DNA of 31,818 nt from 2-02-FULL-62-14 sp035632555 (lineage in GTDB: Bacteria; Nitrospirota; Nitrospiria; Nitrospirales; Nitrospiraceae). The stretch spans positions 1 to 31,818 of the forward strand of contig DASQGO010000124.1 of NCBI GenBank assembly GCA_035632555.1, written 5' to 3'. Positions within the stretch are counted from its first letter, which is position 1; each line of letters opens with the position of its first letter. This document shows, one piece after another, positions 16,432-24,227 of this stretch. Made by a program: the position numbers and the translations under genes. The notes below the pieces were generated by a model, which searched no databases, had not been told where the DNA came from, and saw only the letters and a program-made list of their open reading frames with translations.

Positions 16432-16758
16432 ATGAGCAATCCCATCGAAGAAGAAGTGCAGAAAGAAATCAAGGCGAACAAGATTTTGATCTACGGCAAG
16501 GGCACGAAGCAGATGCCGATGTGCGGGTTCACGCGGGAGACGATGCAGTTCTTCGACCGGTACGGGTTCCCCTACGAGCTGGTCGATGTGCTGCAAAACC
16601 CGGCCAAGCGGGAATTTTTAAACAAGATGACCAACTGGCCGACGCTGCCCAAGGTCTTCATCGACGGGCAGTTTTACGGCGACACGGACATTCTCGATCC
16701 GATGGCCGCCAAGGGCGAGATCGAACCGCTGCTTAAGAAAGCGTTCGACAAAAAATAA
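16432..16758 (+). CDS. grxD: Monothiol glutaredoxin (Grx4/GrxD type) with CGFT active site
   Basis: A 108-residue monothiol glutaredoxin that, with BolA, carries or transfers [2Fe-2S] clusters in this family. The active site is C31-G-F-T34 rather than the usual CGFS. K23 in YGKGT and the WPTLPKVFIDG segment with its cis-proline are conserved glutathione-contact regions. AAGGAGG lies 7 nt before the ATG. It directly follows bolA with a 33 nt gap, so the two form a typical Fe-S trafficking pair. It ends shortly before a hairpin shared with the convergent SDR gene. Confidence 0.93.
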   Translation: MSNPIEEEVQKEIKANKILIYGKGTKQMPMCGFTRETMQFFDRYGFPYELVDVLQNPAKREFLNKMTNWPTLPKVFIDGQFYGDTDILDPMAAKGEIEPLLKKAFDKK

Positions 16759-16762
16759 GCGC

Positions 16763-16812
16763 CATTCGTCCATTGCCGAACGAGAGCGATTTTCTCTCGT
16801 GTCCGACGAATG
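16763..16812. terminator. Inverted repeat between convergent genes, likely bidirectional terminator
   Basis: An outer stem CATTCGTC/GACGAATG (16763-16770 and 16805-16812) and an inner stem CGAGAG/CTCTCG (16781-16786 and 16794-16799) surround a TTTT-containing loop, with unpaired bases between the stems. It fills the gap between the glutaredoxin and SDR stop codons. There is no long U tract, so efficiency is uncertain. Confidence 0.45.
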
Positions 16813-16816
16813 CCGA

Positions 16817-17551
16817 TCAGATTCCCCATCCTCCCGAGACGTGAATATTCGTCCCCGTCACGTAACGTGCGTCATCTGACAGCAAAAACTTTACTGCCGC
16901 CACCGTATCCTTGACCTCGCCGACATAGCCGGCCGGAATCTTCTTGGCCATGCCGGCCAGTTCACCGGGCGGCGCGCTGCCGGAATCAATAAAGCCTGGC
17001 GAAATGGCATTCACCGTGATGCCGTGTGGCGCCAACATTTTGGCCAGCGTTTTGGTCAGGATCAGCACACCGGCTTTCGCGATGTAGTGTGCGGTCACCT
17101 CCGGTTGCGCGATCATCTGATCGGCATTGGCCATGCTGAAGTTCACGATCCGTCCCTGTTTGCGCGCCTTCATGCCCGGCGCGGCAGCCTGTGCCAGATA
17201 GAAGACGGGATGGAGATTGTGATCGAACATCTCGATCCATCCCTCCGGAGTCTCATCCAAGAGATTCAGGCGGTGGTAGGGGCCGGCGCAATTGATGAGG
17301 GCGTCGATCCGCCCCCACGACTGTTCCACGCGCCGGATCAAATTTTGGGCGGCAGCAGGATCGGAGACATCGCAGCGGACGGACAGCGGTTCGCCACCGT
17401 GCGCGGTGATGTCACGAACGGTGCCGGTGGCCGCCTGTTCGCTCGTCCGGTAGCAAATGGCCACGCGCCATTTCTGCGCGGCGAGATCAAGGGCGACGGC
17501 GCGCCCGATGCCGCGGGCGCCGCCGGTGATGACGGCGACGGGCATGTTCAC
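16817..17551 (-). CDS. SDR family oxidoreductase with an altered YxxxK site
   Basis: A 244-residue FabG-like short-chain dehydrogenase/reductase. The cofactor loop is TGGARGIG (9-16), NCAG is at 87-90, the catalytic Ser is probably S139, and the C-terminal VTGTNIHVSGGW is typical. The active-site motif reads H155-Y-I-A-K159. The tyrosine is only three residues before the lysine instead of four, and the normal Tyr position aligns with His. Activity may be changed. The GTG start overlaps the diguanylate cyclase stop (GTGA), so it is the last gene of the long leftward operon. The substrate is unknown. Confidence 0.9.
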   Translation of the reverse strand: MNMPVAVITGGARGIGRAVALDLAAQKWRVAICYRTSEQAATGTVRDITAHGGEPLSVRCDVSDPAAAQNLIRRVEQSWGRIDALINCAGPYHRLNLLDETPEGWIEMFDHNLHPVFYLAQAAAPGMKARKQGRIVNFSMANADQMIAQPEVTAHYIAKAGVLILTKTLAKMLAPHGITVNAISPGFIDSGSAPPGELAGMAKKIPAGYVGEVKDTVAAVKFLLSDDARYVTGTNIHVSGGWGI

Positions 17552-19593
17552 CGCGGGATGTCTTGCTCGTCGGGATTGCGATAGGCGACTTCGAGCGAGT
17601 CCGGGGCGCAGGTCACGCGGTTGCGTCCCTGCGATTTGGATTGATACAGGGCTTCATCGGCGGAGTGGATCAGCTCCGCCACCGTCGAGGCATGGATCGG
17701 GTAGGAGGCGACTCCGATGCTGATTGTGACCCGCTCCGGCGCGGCAGGCGCCAGTTTTCGAAGCGAAAGTCCCGCCACGGCGATGCGCAGACGTTCGGCC
17801 ACCGCGACGGCCCCGACCGTGTCGGTTCGCGGAAGCACGATGACGAATTCCTCCCCGCCGTAGCGCGCCAGGACGTCGCTTTCCTTCAGCGTGCGATGCA
17901 GGGTTTGCGCGACGGTTTTGAGCACGAGGTCGCCGACCTGGTGTCCGTACGTGTCGTTGACCTTCTTGAAGTGGTCCAAATCGATCACCATCAGGCTCAG
18001 AACCTGGCCTCTCCGGCGGTCGTCGGGCACGACCAGCTTGGCGAGCGCCTCTTCCAGAAAGCGGCGGTTGTAGGCGCCGGTCAGCTCGTCGATCAACGCG
18101 CGCCGCTTGGCCCGCTCGAGATGCTGGAGGTGGCCGATCATCGGCGCGGCCACGTTGACCAGGGCTTCGATCCAATGACACGTGTCTTCCGTCCAGCGGT
18201 TGGTTTCCTGGCTGACCAGGTGCACGACGCCGATGGTTCGCCCGCCGATGACCAGGGGGACGCACCAGTAGCCGCCGGTCTGCTTGTTCGAGACGCTCGA
18301 CGCGCAGACCAGATCACGGGACGTGTCCTGCACCTTATACTCGCGGCCGGATCGGATGACCGGGCACCGGTGGGGCTCGTTCCAGACCGGGTAGCCGTCG
18401 ATGGCGAGATCCTCGCGCTTAGGCGAGGTCCAGATGGTTTCGAGACGGTCCTCCGAGGCATTGAGCCGGAGAATGAGGATTTGCCGCAATGACAGGCTCT
18501 GCTGCAGGGTGTGACAGAGGATGCGGTACACCTCTTCCTCGGAGATGGCCTGTTGCATGGATTGCGTGATTTTCTGCATGTCGATCAGGCGCTGGTTCAG
18601 GATCTGCATCTCGCCGGCCTGCTGCTCCAAATCGGCCGAGTGTTCCTGCTGGTGCAGGCGCAGGCTGAGGTACATGTCCCAGAATCCGTGCCAGAGCTGC
18701 CGGATTTCTTCGCCCATGGCCTGCTCGGTGCGCCGGCGGACCGCCGGCTCCTCGGCCACGTCGCCGCTCGCGCTGGAGATCTTTTGCATCTGCGCCGTCA
18801 ATTCGCGGACCGGCTGCGTGACGACGACGCGGGAGCCCCAGACGATGAGGATCATGACGATGAGGCTGATGCCGCCTCCGCCCGCCACCAGCCACAACTG
18901 ATCCCGGCGGGCCGCCTGCAGGGCGGATTCGATGGGAATGCTGATTTCGATGCCACCCATGATGTCGTTCAACTGGAAATCCTGCTTCGGGCTGTTGGGA
19001 TGGACGTTGTGGCAACCCAGGCAACTGTTCGTCACAGCCCGGTCGGGGGCGAGGAACCGCATGACCGTGGTCCCGTTCGCCTGTTCCTGACGCTTGAACA
19101 TTTTCGCATTCGTGGTCAGCAAGGCCTTGAAACCTTCCTCCTGGAAGGAATCCTGAATGCCGTTCTTTTTGTTGATCGGCCAGGGACTGATCAGTTTGAT
19201 CCGGTAGCCGGCTGGAGAATTCGCGATCATTTCCGTGACTTCCCGGATGAAAGTCGCCGGGAGCGGAAACGCGTTCGGGGTGTGATGGTAATCGGCGCTG
19301 ACGCTGGCTTGGAGCGCCGTCAACCGGGGCATGACCACGGAGGAATAGTACTCACGATCGGCTTGAATCTGCGTCAGAATGGCTTCGGCCGTCGTGGTGG
19401 TCTGCTGCTCCAGGACCTGCATGCGTTGGCGGCCGGCGAAGGCCCAGGCAAACAGGATAAGAAACAGCACGAGCAGCGGCGCGATCATGATCATGAGCTT
19501 CGTGCTCACGGACCAGTGCCGCACGTTAATCAGCCAGCGCATGCCGGTCGTCGGAGCCTCGTGCCGTCCGGTCTCTTGGGGGGAGAACGTCAT
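17548..19593 (-). CDS. Heme-c sensor diguanylate cyclase (DUF3365-HAMP-GAF-GGDEF)
   Basis: A 681-residue membrane sensor that should make c-di-GMP. The order is: membrane segment about 33-52; periplasmic DUF3365/Tll0287-like domain with a covalent-heme motif C191-L-G-C194-H195; second membrane segment about 233-252; HAMP-like linker; a GAF domain at about 345-490 with several Cys; and a GGDEF domain with GGEEF at 579-583. The inhibitory I-site five residues upstream reads KESD (570-573) rather than RxxD, so product feedback may be weak. The heme suggests redox or gas sensing, which is inference. Its start overlaps the TIGR04282 gene stop (ATGA), and its stop overlaps the SDR start. Confidence 0.92.
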   Translation of the reverse strand: MTFSPQETGRHEAPTTGMRWLINVRHWSVSTKLMIMIAPLLVLFLILFAWAFAGRQRMQVLEQQTTTTAEAILTQIQADREYYSSVVMPRLTALQASVSADYHHTPNAFPLPATFIREVTEMIANSPAGYRIKLISPWPINKKNGIQDSFQEEGFKALLTTNAKMFKRQEQANGTTVMRFLAPDRAVTNSCLGCHNVHPNSPKQDFQLNDIMGGIEISIPIESALQAARRDQLWLVAGGGGISLIVMILIVWGSRVVVTQPVRELTAQMQKISSASGDVAEEPAVRRRTEQAMGEEIRQLWHGFWDMYLSLRLHQQEHSADLEQQAGEMQILNQRLIDMQKITQSMQQAISEEEVYRILCHTLQQSLSLRQILILRLNASEDRLETIWTSPKREDLAIDGYPVWNEPHRCPVIRSGREYKVQDTSRDLVCASSVSNKQTGGYWCVPLVIGGRTIGVVHLVSQETNRWTEDTCHWIEALVNVAAPMIGHLQHLERAKRRALIDELTGAYNRRFLEEALAKLVVPDDRRRGQVLSLMVIDLDHFKKVNDTYGHQVGDLVLKTVAQTLHRTLKESDVLARYGGEEFVIVLPRTDTVGAVAVAERLRIAVAGLSLRKLAPAAPERVTISIGVASYPIHASTVAELIHSADEALYQSKSQGRNRVTCAPDSLEVAYRNPDEQDIPR

Positions 19594-20387
19594 AGGGCTG
19601 TGGCCGCGTTCCCGGCTTCTTGGGTGTGCCGTGGGTTGCCTAGCCGATCTGCCAATAAGCGTAGCACACCAGCCGTGCGGGGCGAAAGTGACTTGTTTGC
19701 CTGTGGGGTGCGGCTCCGCAGCCCCGCTTCCTCGATCACAGCCCGAAGGTCGTCCGGTGTGTCGATATCACGACGAACCGGCAGCAGCGCAGTGCGCAGC
19801 CCCAGCGCGGCGGCTTTCTGTTGCGTCAGGAACAGAACCCGATCGGTTGACCATGGAATGCCGGCAAACAACTCCGGTTCCGGTTTGCGCAGCCCGATCA
19901 GGTAGTAGCCGCCATCCAGCGCCGGACCCAGCACCAGATCGTGAGCGGCCAGCAGTTTCACCGCGTCACCCAGCGACGAGCCGGGCAGAGTCGGCAGGTC
20001 CGTGCCGATCGCCAGCACCTGCCGGTAGCCCAGCGCAAAGATGTCGGCAAAGGCGCGGGTCATGCGGGCGCCGAGATCGTCGCCCGTCTGCGTGATCAGG
20101 CGGACGCCGTGCCGTTCTTCCAAGATTTTGAAAAAGACGTGTTCGGATGATGGCGCGCAGGCCACAAACCGGTCCATCGAAGCGATTCCCCGGCTTCGCT
20201 CAAGCATGTCCAGCACGAGGCTGCCGTGCAGGCTGGCGGCTTCGTCCGGGGTGAGCGGCGGGCAGAGGCGCGTCTTGACGTGGCCGGGGATCGGCGCCTT
20301 GGCGAAAATGATCAGGGCGGAGTCGGACCGCTGGCGCGAAGCGGTCGGCCCGGAACGCGCGGAATCTGTCTGTTGCCGAGGGCTCAT
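19590..20387 (-). CDS. TIGR04282-type glycosyltransferase (DUF2064, arsenosugar-associated)
   Basis: A nucleotide-diphospho-sugar transferase-fold protein of the rSAM/selenodomain-associated transferase 1 family. It is recognised by IIFAKAPIPGHVKTRL, IGTDLPTLP, the DLVLGPALDGGYYLIGL segment and the late DIDTPDDL. Family members cluster with ArsS-type radical SAM genes and are annotated in arsenosugar synthesis, though the reaction is not established. I chose ATG 20387 because purine-rich GGAGAAGAGGG precedes it; an in-frame GTG at 20405 would add six residues. Residues after about 225 form an Arg/Ser-rich tail. It overlaps the diguanylate cyclase start by 4 nt. Confidence 0.87.
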   Translation of the reverse strand: MSPRQQTDSARSGPTASRQRSDSALIIFAKAPIPGHVKTRLCPPLTPDEAASLHGSLVLDMLERSRGIASMDRFVACAPSSEHVFFKILEERHGVRLITQTGDDLGARMTRAFADIFALGYRQVLAIGTDLPTLPGSSLGDAVKLLAAHDLVLGPALDGGYYLIGLRKPEPELFAGIPWSTDRVLFLTQQKAAALGLRTALLPVRRDIDTPDDLRAVIEEAGLRSRTPQANKSLSPRTAGVLRLLADRLGNPRHTQEAGNAATAL

Positions 20388-20441
20388 GTGCCCTCTTCTC
20401 CTCACGAATGGATCAGAAATACGTCAAGCTGCGGCTGCCGA

Positions 20442-20473
20442 GCATGCGCACCACCGACGCCGTCGGTGCATGC
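20442..20473. other. Intergenic stem-loop between the two glycosyltransferase genes
   Basis: CACCGAC-GCC-GTCGGTG (20452-20468) forms a 7 bp stem with a 3 nt loop. GCATGC copies on both sides (20442-20447 and 20468-20473) extend it after a 4 nt bulge on one arm. It lies in the roughly 97 bp gap between the TIGR04283 stop and the TIGR04282 start. No U tract follows on either strand, so it is more likely an RNA-processing or attenuating structure than a terminator. Confidence 0.4.
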
Positions 20474-20484
20474 CTGCTGAGATA

Positions 20485-21162
20485 TCAGCGAATAGCGGTA
20501 TAAAAATGGTGCAGTCTGCCTGGATGAATGCCTATCCAATACAGGAATCGGAGGGTCCACATCAAGACAATTGTTCGGACTGCTCCGCAATGCTCCCAAC
20601 GGCGGTAGGAGGTGATCACCTGGGCATGGAGCGGTGTCACCCGGCCGGCGCGTTTGAGGCGGCGGGTGAAGTCCACGTCTTCCATGATGGGGAGGTCGGC
20701 AAAGCCTTCCAGTTTCGCAAAGACCTCGCGCCGGACAAAGAGTGCCTGATCGCCGGTGGCGATCCCACTCCAGCGCGAGCGCAGATTGATCAGCCGCGCA
20801 ATCAGCCAGGCCATGCCAGTGTCCCGTTCGAACCGGATGTCGAACCGCCCTCCGGCGCAGGCGGAATCGTTCAGCGCCCGCTCGATGGCGTGCCGGGCCG
20901 TGTTGGGTAGGTGTGTATCGGCATGGAGAAACAGCAGAACGTCCGACCGGCTGTGAGCGGCGCCGGCATTCATCTGGCAGGCGCGTCCCGGCGCCGATGT
21001 CACGCAGCGCACATGGTGCGAGGCCGCGATGGCCCGCGTGCGATCCGTGCTGCCGCCATCCACCACGATGATCTCGTCGAAGCCCAGGCGTACCGTGCGT
21101 GCGAGCGTGTCCGGCAGCGCCTGTTCCTCGTTCAGCGTGGGGATGATGACGGCGATCTGCAC
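20485..21162 (-). CDS. TIGR04283-type family 2 glycosyltransferase (arsenosugar-associated)
   Basis: A 225-residue GT-A fold glycosyltransferase of the rSAM/selenodomain-associated transferase 2 family. Motifs are VIIPTLNEE at the N-terminus, IIVVDGGSTD, the DXD-like LHADT, and the acceptor-side MEDVDFTRRLKR. A hydrophobic C-terminal stretch (IVLMWTLRFLYWIGI) may associate with the membrane. Family members accompany ArsS and the TIGR04282 protein. The start is GTG with no strong ribosome site, 11 nt after the stop of the small membrane protein gene, so it probably relies on coupling. Confidence 0.9.
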   Translation of the reverse strand: MQIAVIIPTLNEEQALPDTLARTVRLGFDEIIVVDGGSTDRTRAIAASHHVRCVTSAPGRACQMNAGAAHSRSDVLLFLHADTHLPNTARHAIERALNDSACAGGRFDIRFERDTGMAWLIARLINLRSRWSGIATGDQALFVRREVFAKLEGFADLPIMEDVDFTRRLKRAGRVTPLHAQVITSYRRWEHCGAVRTIVLMWTLRFLYWIGIHPGRLHHFYTAIR

Positions 21163-21173
21163 GCCGGCAGGTG

Positions 21174-21587
21174 CTACTCGCGTTTATCCGGGGCGGCGCT
21201 GGTGAACATGAAATAGGCAACCATAATGACCGTCGCCCAGAAGACCGCCTGCTTGTGCCAGAAGTGCACCTCGCCGTAATGGGCAATGGCCAGGCCGAGC
21301 GTGATGGCGGCCGTCATCACCGTATAACGCAGCGTGAGGTTCGCGATGGCGGAATAGGCCCAGATGGCCAGCCCCGTGAAATACAGCACGAGGGGCTTGT
21401 AATCGATCTCAAAGCCTCCGCTGATCGAGAGAAAGATGGTGAGAAAGCCCAGGAAGACCAGCGACGAGCCGATGATCATGCCGGGCACGTGGAGGTGGTG
21501 GTCGTCGTCGTGATGCGTGCCGCGATCGGAAGACGGCGTCGTCGTGTTGTGATTGTTGGGACGTTCGGGCAGATCGGTCGGTGCCAT
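21174..21587 (-). CDS. Small membrane protein with His/Asp-rich N-terminal tail
   Basis: An unrecognised 137-residue protein. The first 35 residues are polar, with six His and several Asp (H13, H25, H26, H30, H31, H33). About four hydrophobic helices follow: 36-54, 65-82, 86-102 and 111-127. The tail could bind a transition metal, but nothing else supports this. AAGGA lies 5 nt before the ATG. It sits 8 nt after dcd and 11 nt before the TIGR04283 gene, so it is firmly inside the operon. Confidence 0.75.
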   Translation of the reverse strand: MAPTDLPERPNNHNTTTPSSDRGTHHDDDHHLHVPGMIIGSSLVFLGFLTIFLSISGGFEIDYKPLVLYFTGLAIWAYSAIANLTLRYTVMTAAITLGLAIAHYGEVHFWHKQAVFWATVIMVAYFMFTSAAPDKRE

Positions 21588-21595
21588 TCGTATCC

Positions 21596-22765
21596 TTAGA
21601 CCTTAAAATGTTTGCTCAACGTCAGTCCTTGCCGCTGATAGGAGGAGCCCAGACTGACCCCGTACACCTCCGTCGGAATGTCGAGCATCTTCTCGTAGAC
21701 GACTTTGAAAAACGTTTGCCCGTCATGAATCAAAAACGGCACGTCGTGCGGGCGGACTTCCAGCACGGCCTGCGTACCGGCAATCTCGCCGCGGCCATGG
21801 CCGAAACCAGGATCGAAGAAGCCGGCGTAATGGGTCCGCAGCTCGCCGCAGGCCGCCTCGTACGCGACCATTTCGGCCGCGTAATCGGGCGGGACGCAAA
21901 TCCGTTCCTTGGACGCAAGGATGTAGAACTCCTCCGGTTCGAGCAGCAGGCTGTCGTTGCGGTGCCGCTTGATCGGCTCCCAGAAGTCGGCGGCGGCGTA
22001 GTGGCCGACTTTGGACAAGTCGATCACGTGGCTGTTTTTCTTCGCGCGGTAGCCGATGACGCCGTCCCGCTCGTCCTCTCCGTACAGGTCGATGCGAAGA
22101 AACAGGCCGCGGTCCACCCGCAACTCGCGCGATGTCAGCGGTTGGGCGCGCGCGTCGTTGTGAAAGAGCACGGGGACCTTCCGGTGCAGCGTGCGCAGGG
22201 CGGAATCCGAGACGGCAGCCGGCCCCTGAATAAGCCGCAATTGATTGAGCGAATAGCCGGTCTTGATCTTGATCGCGAACGAGCGGGGCACGATTTCCAG
22301 ATAGAGCGGGCCCTGGTAGCCCGAGCGGATTTCGTCGAAGCCCGTGTTGAGGTCCGTGATCACACGGGTGAAGACGTCCAGGCGTCCGGTGGTGCTCTTC
22401 GGGTTGGCCCGCGCGCGCAGCCCCGGCGGCAGCCGCAGGGATTCCAGCAGGGGGACGAGATAGACGTGCCCCTTTTCCAGAATCGCGCCACCCGTCAAAT
22501 CCATCTCGTACATCACGAGATCGGACTGATAGAAGTCCATCACGTTCAGCCGCGCCTTGATCTCGGATTGTTCGGGCAGGAAGCTGCTCAGCAGGCGATA
22601 AGCCTTGCGGCCTACGCGCAGGTCGAGGCTCGCCGGCTGGATCTGCCTGGATTGGATCGGCACGTCAGCCCTGATGGCGCCGTCGGCGAGCAGCCGCTTG
22701 ATGGATTGGTACGGCAGGATGCCGTGACGCAAGGCGCGCCCGGCGGTGGAGCGTCGTGTCTTCAC
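21596..22765 (-). CDS. dcd: 2'-deoxycytidine 5'-triphosphate deaminase
   Basis: A dCTP deaminase of the long form (PF06559-like), which deaminates dCTP to dUTP for dTMP synthesis. The protein contains RQIQPASLDLRVG near the start, RANPKSTTGRLDVFTRVITD in the middle and a second dUTPase-like half with PGFGHGRGE near the C-terminus. It is about 389 residues. I chose GTG 22765 because it overlaps the stop of the upstream kamA gene (GTGA) and has AAGGA 6 nt upstream; a TTG at 22783 would add six residues. Its place between a radical SAM aminomutase gene and a membrane protein gene is unusual for nucleotide metabolism. Confidence 0.9.
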   Translation of the reverse strand: MKTRRSTAGRALRHGILPYQSIKRLLADGAIRADVPIQSRQIQPASLDLRVGRKAYRLLSSFLPEQSEIKARLNVMDFYQSDLVMYEMDLTGGAILEKGHVYLVPLLESLRLPPGLRARANPKSTTGRLDVFTRVITDLNTGFDEIRSGYQGPLYLEIVPRSFAIKIKTGYSLNQLRLIQGPAAVSDSALRTLHRKVPVLFHNDARAQPLTSRELRVDRGLFLRIDLYGEDERDGVIGYRAKKNSHVIDLSKVGHYAAADFWEPIKRHRNDSLLLEPEEFYILASKERICVPPDYAAEMVAYEAACGELRTHYAGFFDPGFGHGRGEIAGTQAVLEVRPHDVPFLIHDGQTFFKVVYEKMLDIPTEVYGVSLGSSYQRQGLTLSKHFKV

Positions 22766-23877
22766 GAGCTTCCTTCGCAGCAATCGGAGGAACGGGGATG
22801 CGCCCCGGCCATCGGCAGCTCGCGCCCATGGCCGTTTCCCGGCTGCGGATAGCGGAAGGTCTTGTGTTCGTAATTGTTGAGCACGACGCCTTCGTCGTCC
22901 ATGTGAACCAGGTAGTCTCCCGGCAGCATGGGAATCTTTCCGCCGCCGCCCGGCGCGTCAATGACGAAGTGCGGGACGGCCATTCCGCTGGTGTGGCCCT
23001 GCAGCGCGCGGATGATCTCGAGGCCGGTTTCGACAGTGGTCCTGAAGTGGTTCGTGCCCTTCGTCAGGTCCGCCTGGTAGAGGTAGTAGGGTTTCACGCG
23101 GGCCAGCAGCAATTTGTGCACAAGCTGCTTCATGATTTCCGGATCGTCGTTGACGCCCTTCAGGAGCACGGTCTGCGCGCCGAGCGGCACGCCGGCGTCA
23201 GCCAGCTGGCCGCAGGCTTCGGTGACCTCCGGTGTCAGCTCGTCGGGATGGTTGAAATGCAGGTTCATGTACACGGGATGGTATTTTCTGACAATCTCGC
23301 ACAGGCTGGTCGTGATGCGCTGCGGCAGCGTGCCCGGGACACGGGAGCCGATGCGGATGATTTCCAGATGCGGAATCGAGCGCAATGCCCTGAGCACCTT
23401 CTCCAGCAAATGATCGGGCAGCAGCAACGGGTCGCCGCCGGAGAGAATCACGTCCCGCACTTCCGTGTGCACGCGCAGGTAGGCCACCGCCTTGTCGAGG
23501 TCGCCCTTTTTAATGAAGCCCGGCTTGCCGACCAGGCGCTTGCGGGTGCAGAAACGGCAATAGATCGGACACTGGTTCGTGACCATCAGCAGCACGCGGT
23601 CGGGGTACCGGTGGACCAGATGCGGCACGGGGCTCATCAGGTCTTCTTCAAGCGGATCATTTGGCGCGTCGAAATCCTCCATCTCGGCCCGGTCGGGGAC
23701 GACCTGCTTCCAGATCGCATCGCCCGGTTCCTTGATCGTTGCCAGGACCGTCGGCGTGATGCGCATCGGATAGGGGCCGACGATGGCTTCGATTTCTTTT
23801 TCATCCACGCCGAGCCGGGCGGCAAGATCTTTGGGTTTCACCACGCTCTGCGCGAGTACTTTTTGCCAGACTTCCAT
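22762..23877 (-). CDS. kamA: Lysine 2,3-aminomutase family radical SAM protein
   Basis: A 371-residue KamA/EpmB family enzyme, which interconverts L-lysine and beta-lysine using SAM, a [4Fe-4S] cluster and PLP. The cluster motif is C103-PIY-C107-RF-C110. LSGGDPLLL follows, and the PLP-binding Lys is K314 in PGGGGK. The C-terminus has an extra GNGHGREL and a Cys pair not needed for the core. No AblB acetyltransferase, lysine 5,6-aminomutase or EpmA gene is in view, so neither beta-lysine osmolyte synthesis nor EF-P modification is supported directly. The ATG has GGAG upstream. It follows the glutaredoxin-like gene by 10 nt and overlaps dcd. Confidence 0.9.
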   Translation of the reverse strand: MEVWQKVLAQSVVKPKDLAARLGVDEKEIEAIVGPYPMRITPTVLATIKEPGDAIWKQVVPDRAEMEDFDAPNDPLEEDLMSPVPHLVHRYPDRVLLMVTNQCPIYCRFCTRKRLVGKPGFIKKGDLDKAVAYLRVHTEVRDVILSGGDPLLLPDHLLEKVLRALRSIPHLEIIRIGSRVPGTLPQRITTSLCEIVRKYHPVYMNLHFNHPDELTPEVTEACGQLADAGVPLGAQTVLLKGVNDDPEIMKQLVHKLLLARVKPYYLYQADLTKGTNHFRTTVETGLEIIRALQGHTSGMAVPHFVIDAPGGGGKIPMLPGDYLVHMDDEGVVLNNYEHKTFRYPQPGNGHGRELPMAGAHPRSSDCCEGSS

Positions 23878-23887
23878 GCGGTCTCCT

Positions 23888-24226
23888 CTATGTCAGACGG
23901 CACGACGGGTGTTCGTCGTCCTTGCCCAGCGTTTCGGATTTGGGTCGGGCGAGGGCGGCAAATTTCGCGACAGCGTTCGGCCCTGAACCGCCGGCTCCAT
24001 ACCGATCATCGAGGTAGGCCAGAATGTCCCGCGTCTCGCTCAACACCAGCTCGCCGTCTTTGATGACCGGCACATAGTATTGCCCCGAGACTTCGTAGAC
24101 CTGTTTGCGGAACGTGCGGACGTCGGGCACGACGACCTCATCAAAAGGCACCTGGAGTAACTCGAGTTTCTCGCGCACTGCCAGGCATTCCGGGCACCAA
24201 TTGACGTGATAGAAGGTGAGCGCCAC
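23888..24226 (-). CDS. Glutaredoxin-like / GST N-terminal domain protein
   Basis: A 112-residue thioredoxin-fold protein with a dithiol motif C11-P-E-C14, a VPVIKDGELVLSET stretch (cis-Pro and glutathione-contact region typical of glutaredoxin and GST N-domains), and a short polar tail after about residue 80. It probably reduces disulfides or binds glutathione-like thiols. The start is GTG with GGAGG 8 nt upstream. It begins 1 nt after the ATP-grasp-like gene and ends 10 nt before kamA. Confidence 0.87.
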   Translation of the reverse strand: MALTFYHVNWCPECLAVREKLELLQVPFDEVVVPDVRTFRKQVYEVSGQYYVPVIKDGELVLSETRDILAYLDDRYGAGGSGPNAVAKFAALARPKSETLGKDDEHPSCRLT

Positions 24227-24227
24227 G

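Noticed and set aside
18511..19905. Plus-strand open frame of 464 codons
   Set aside because: It is antisense to the diguanylate cyclase and the TIGR04282 gene, with no recognisable domain.
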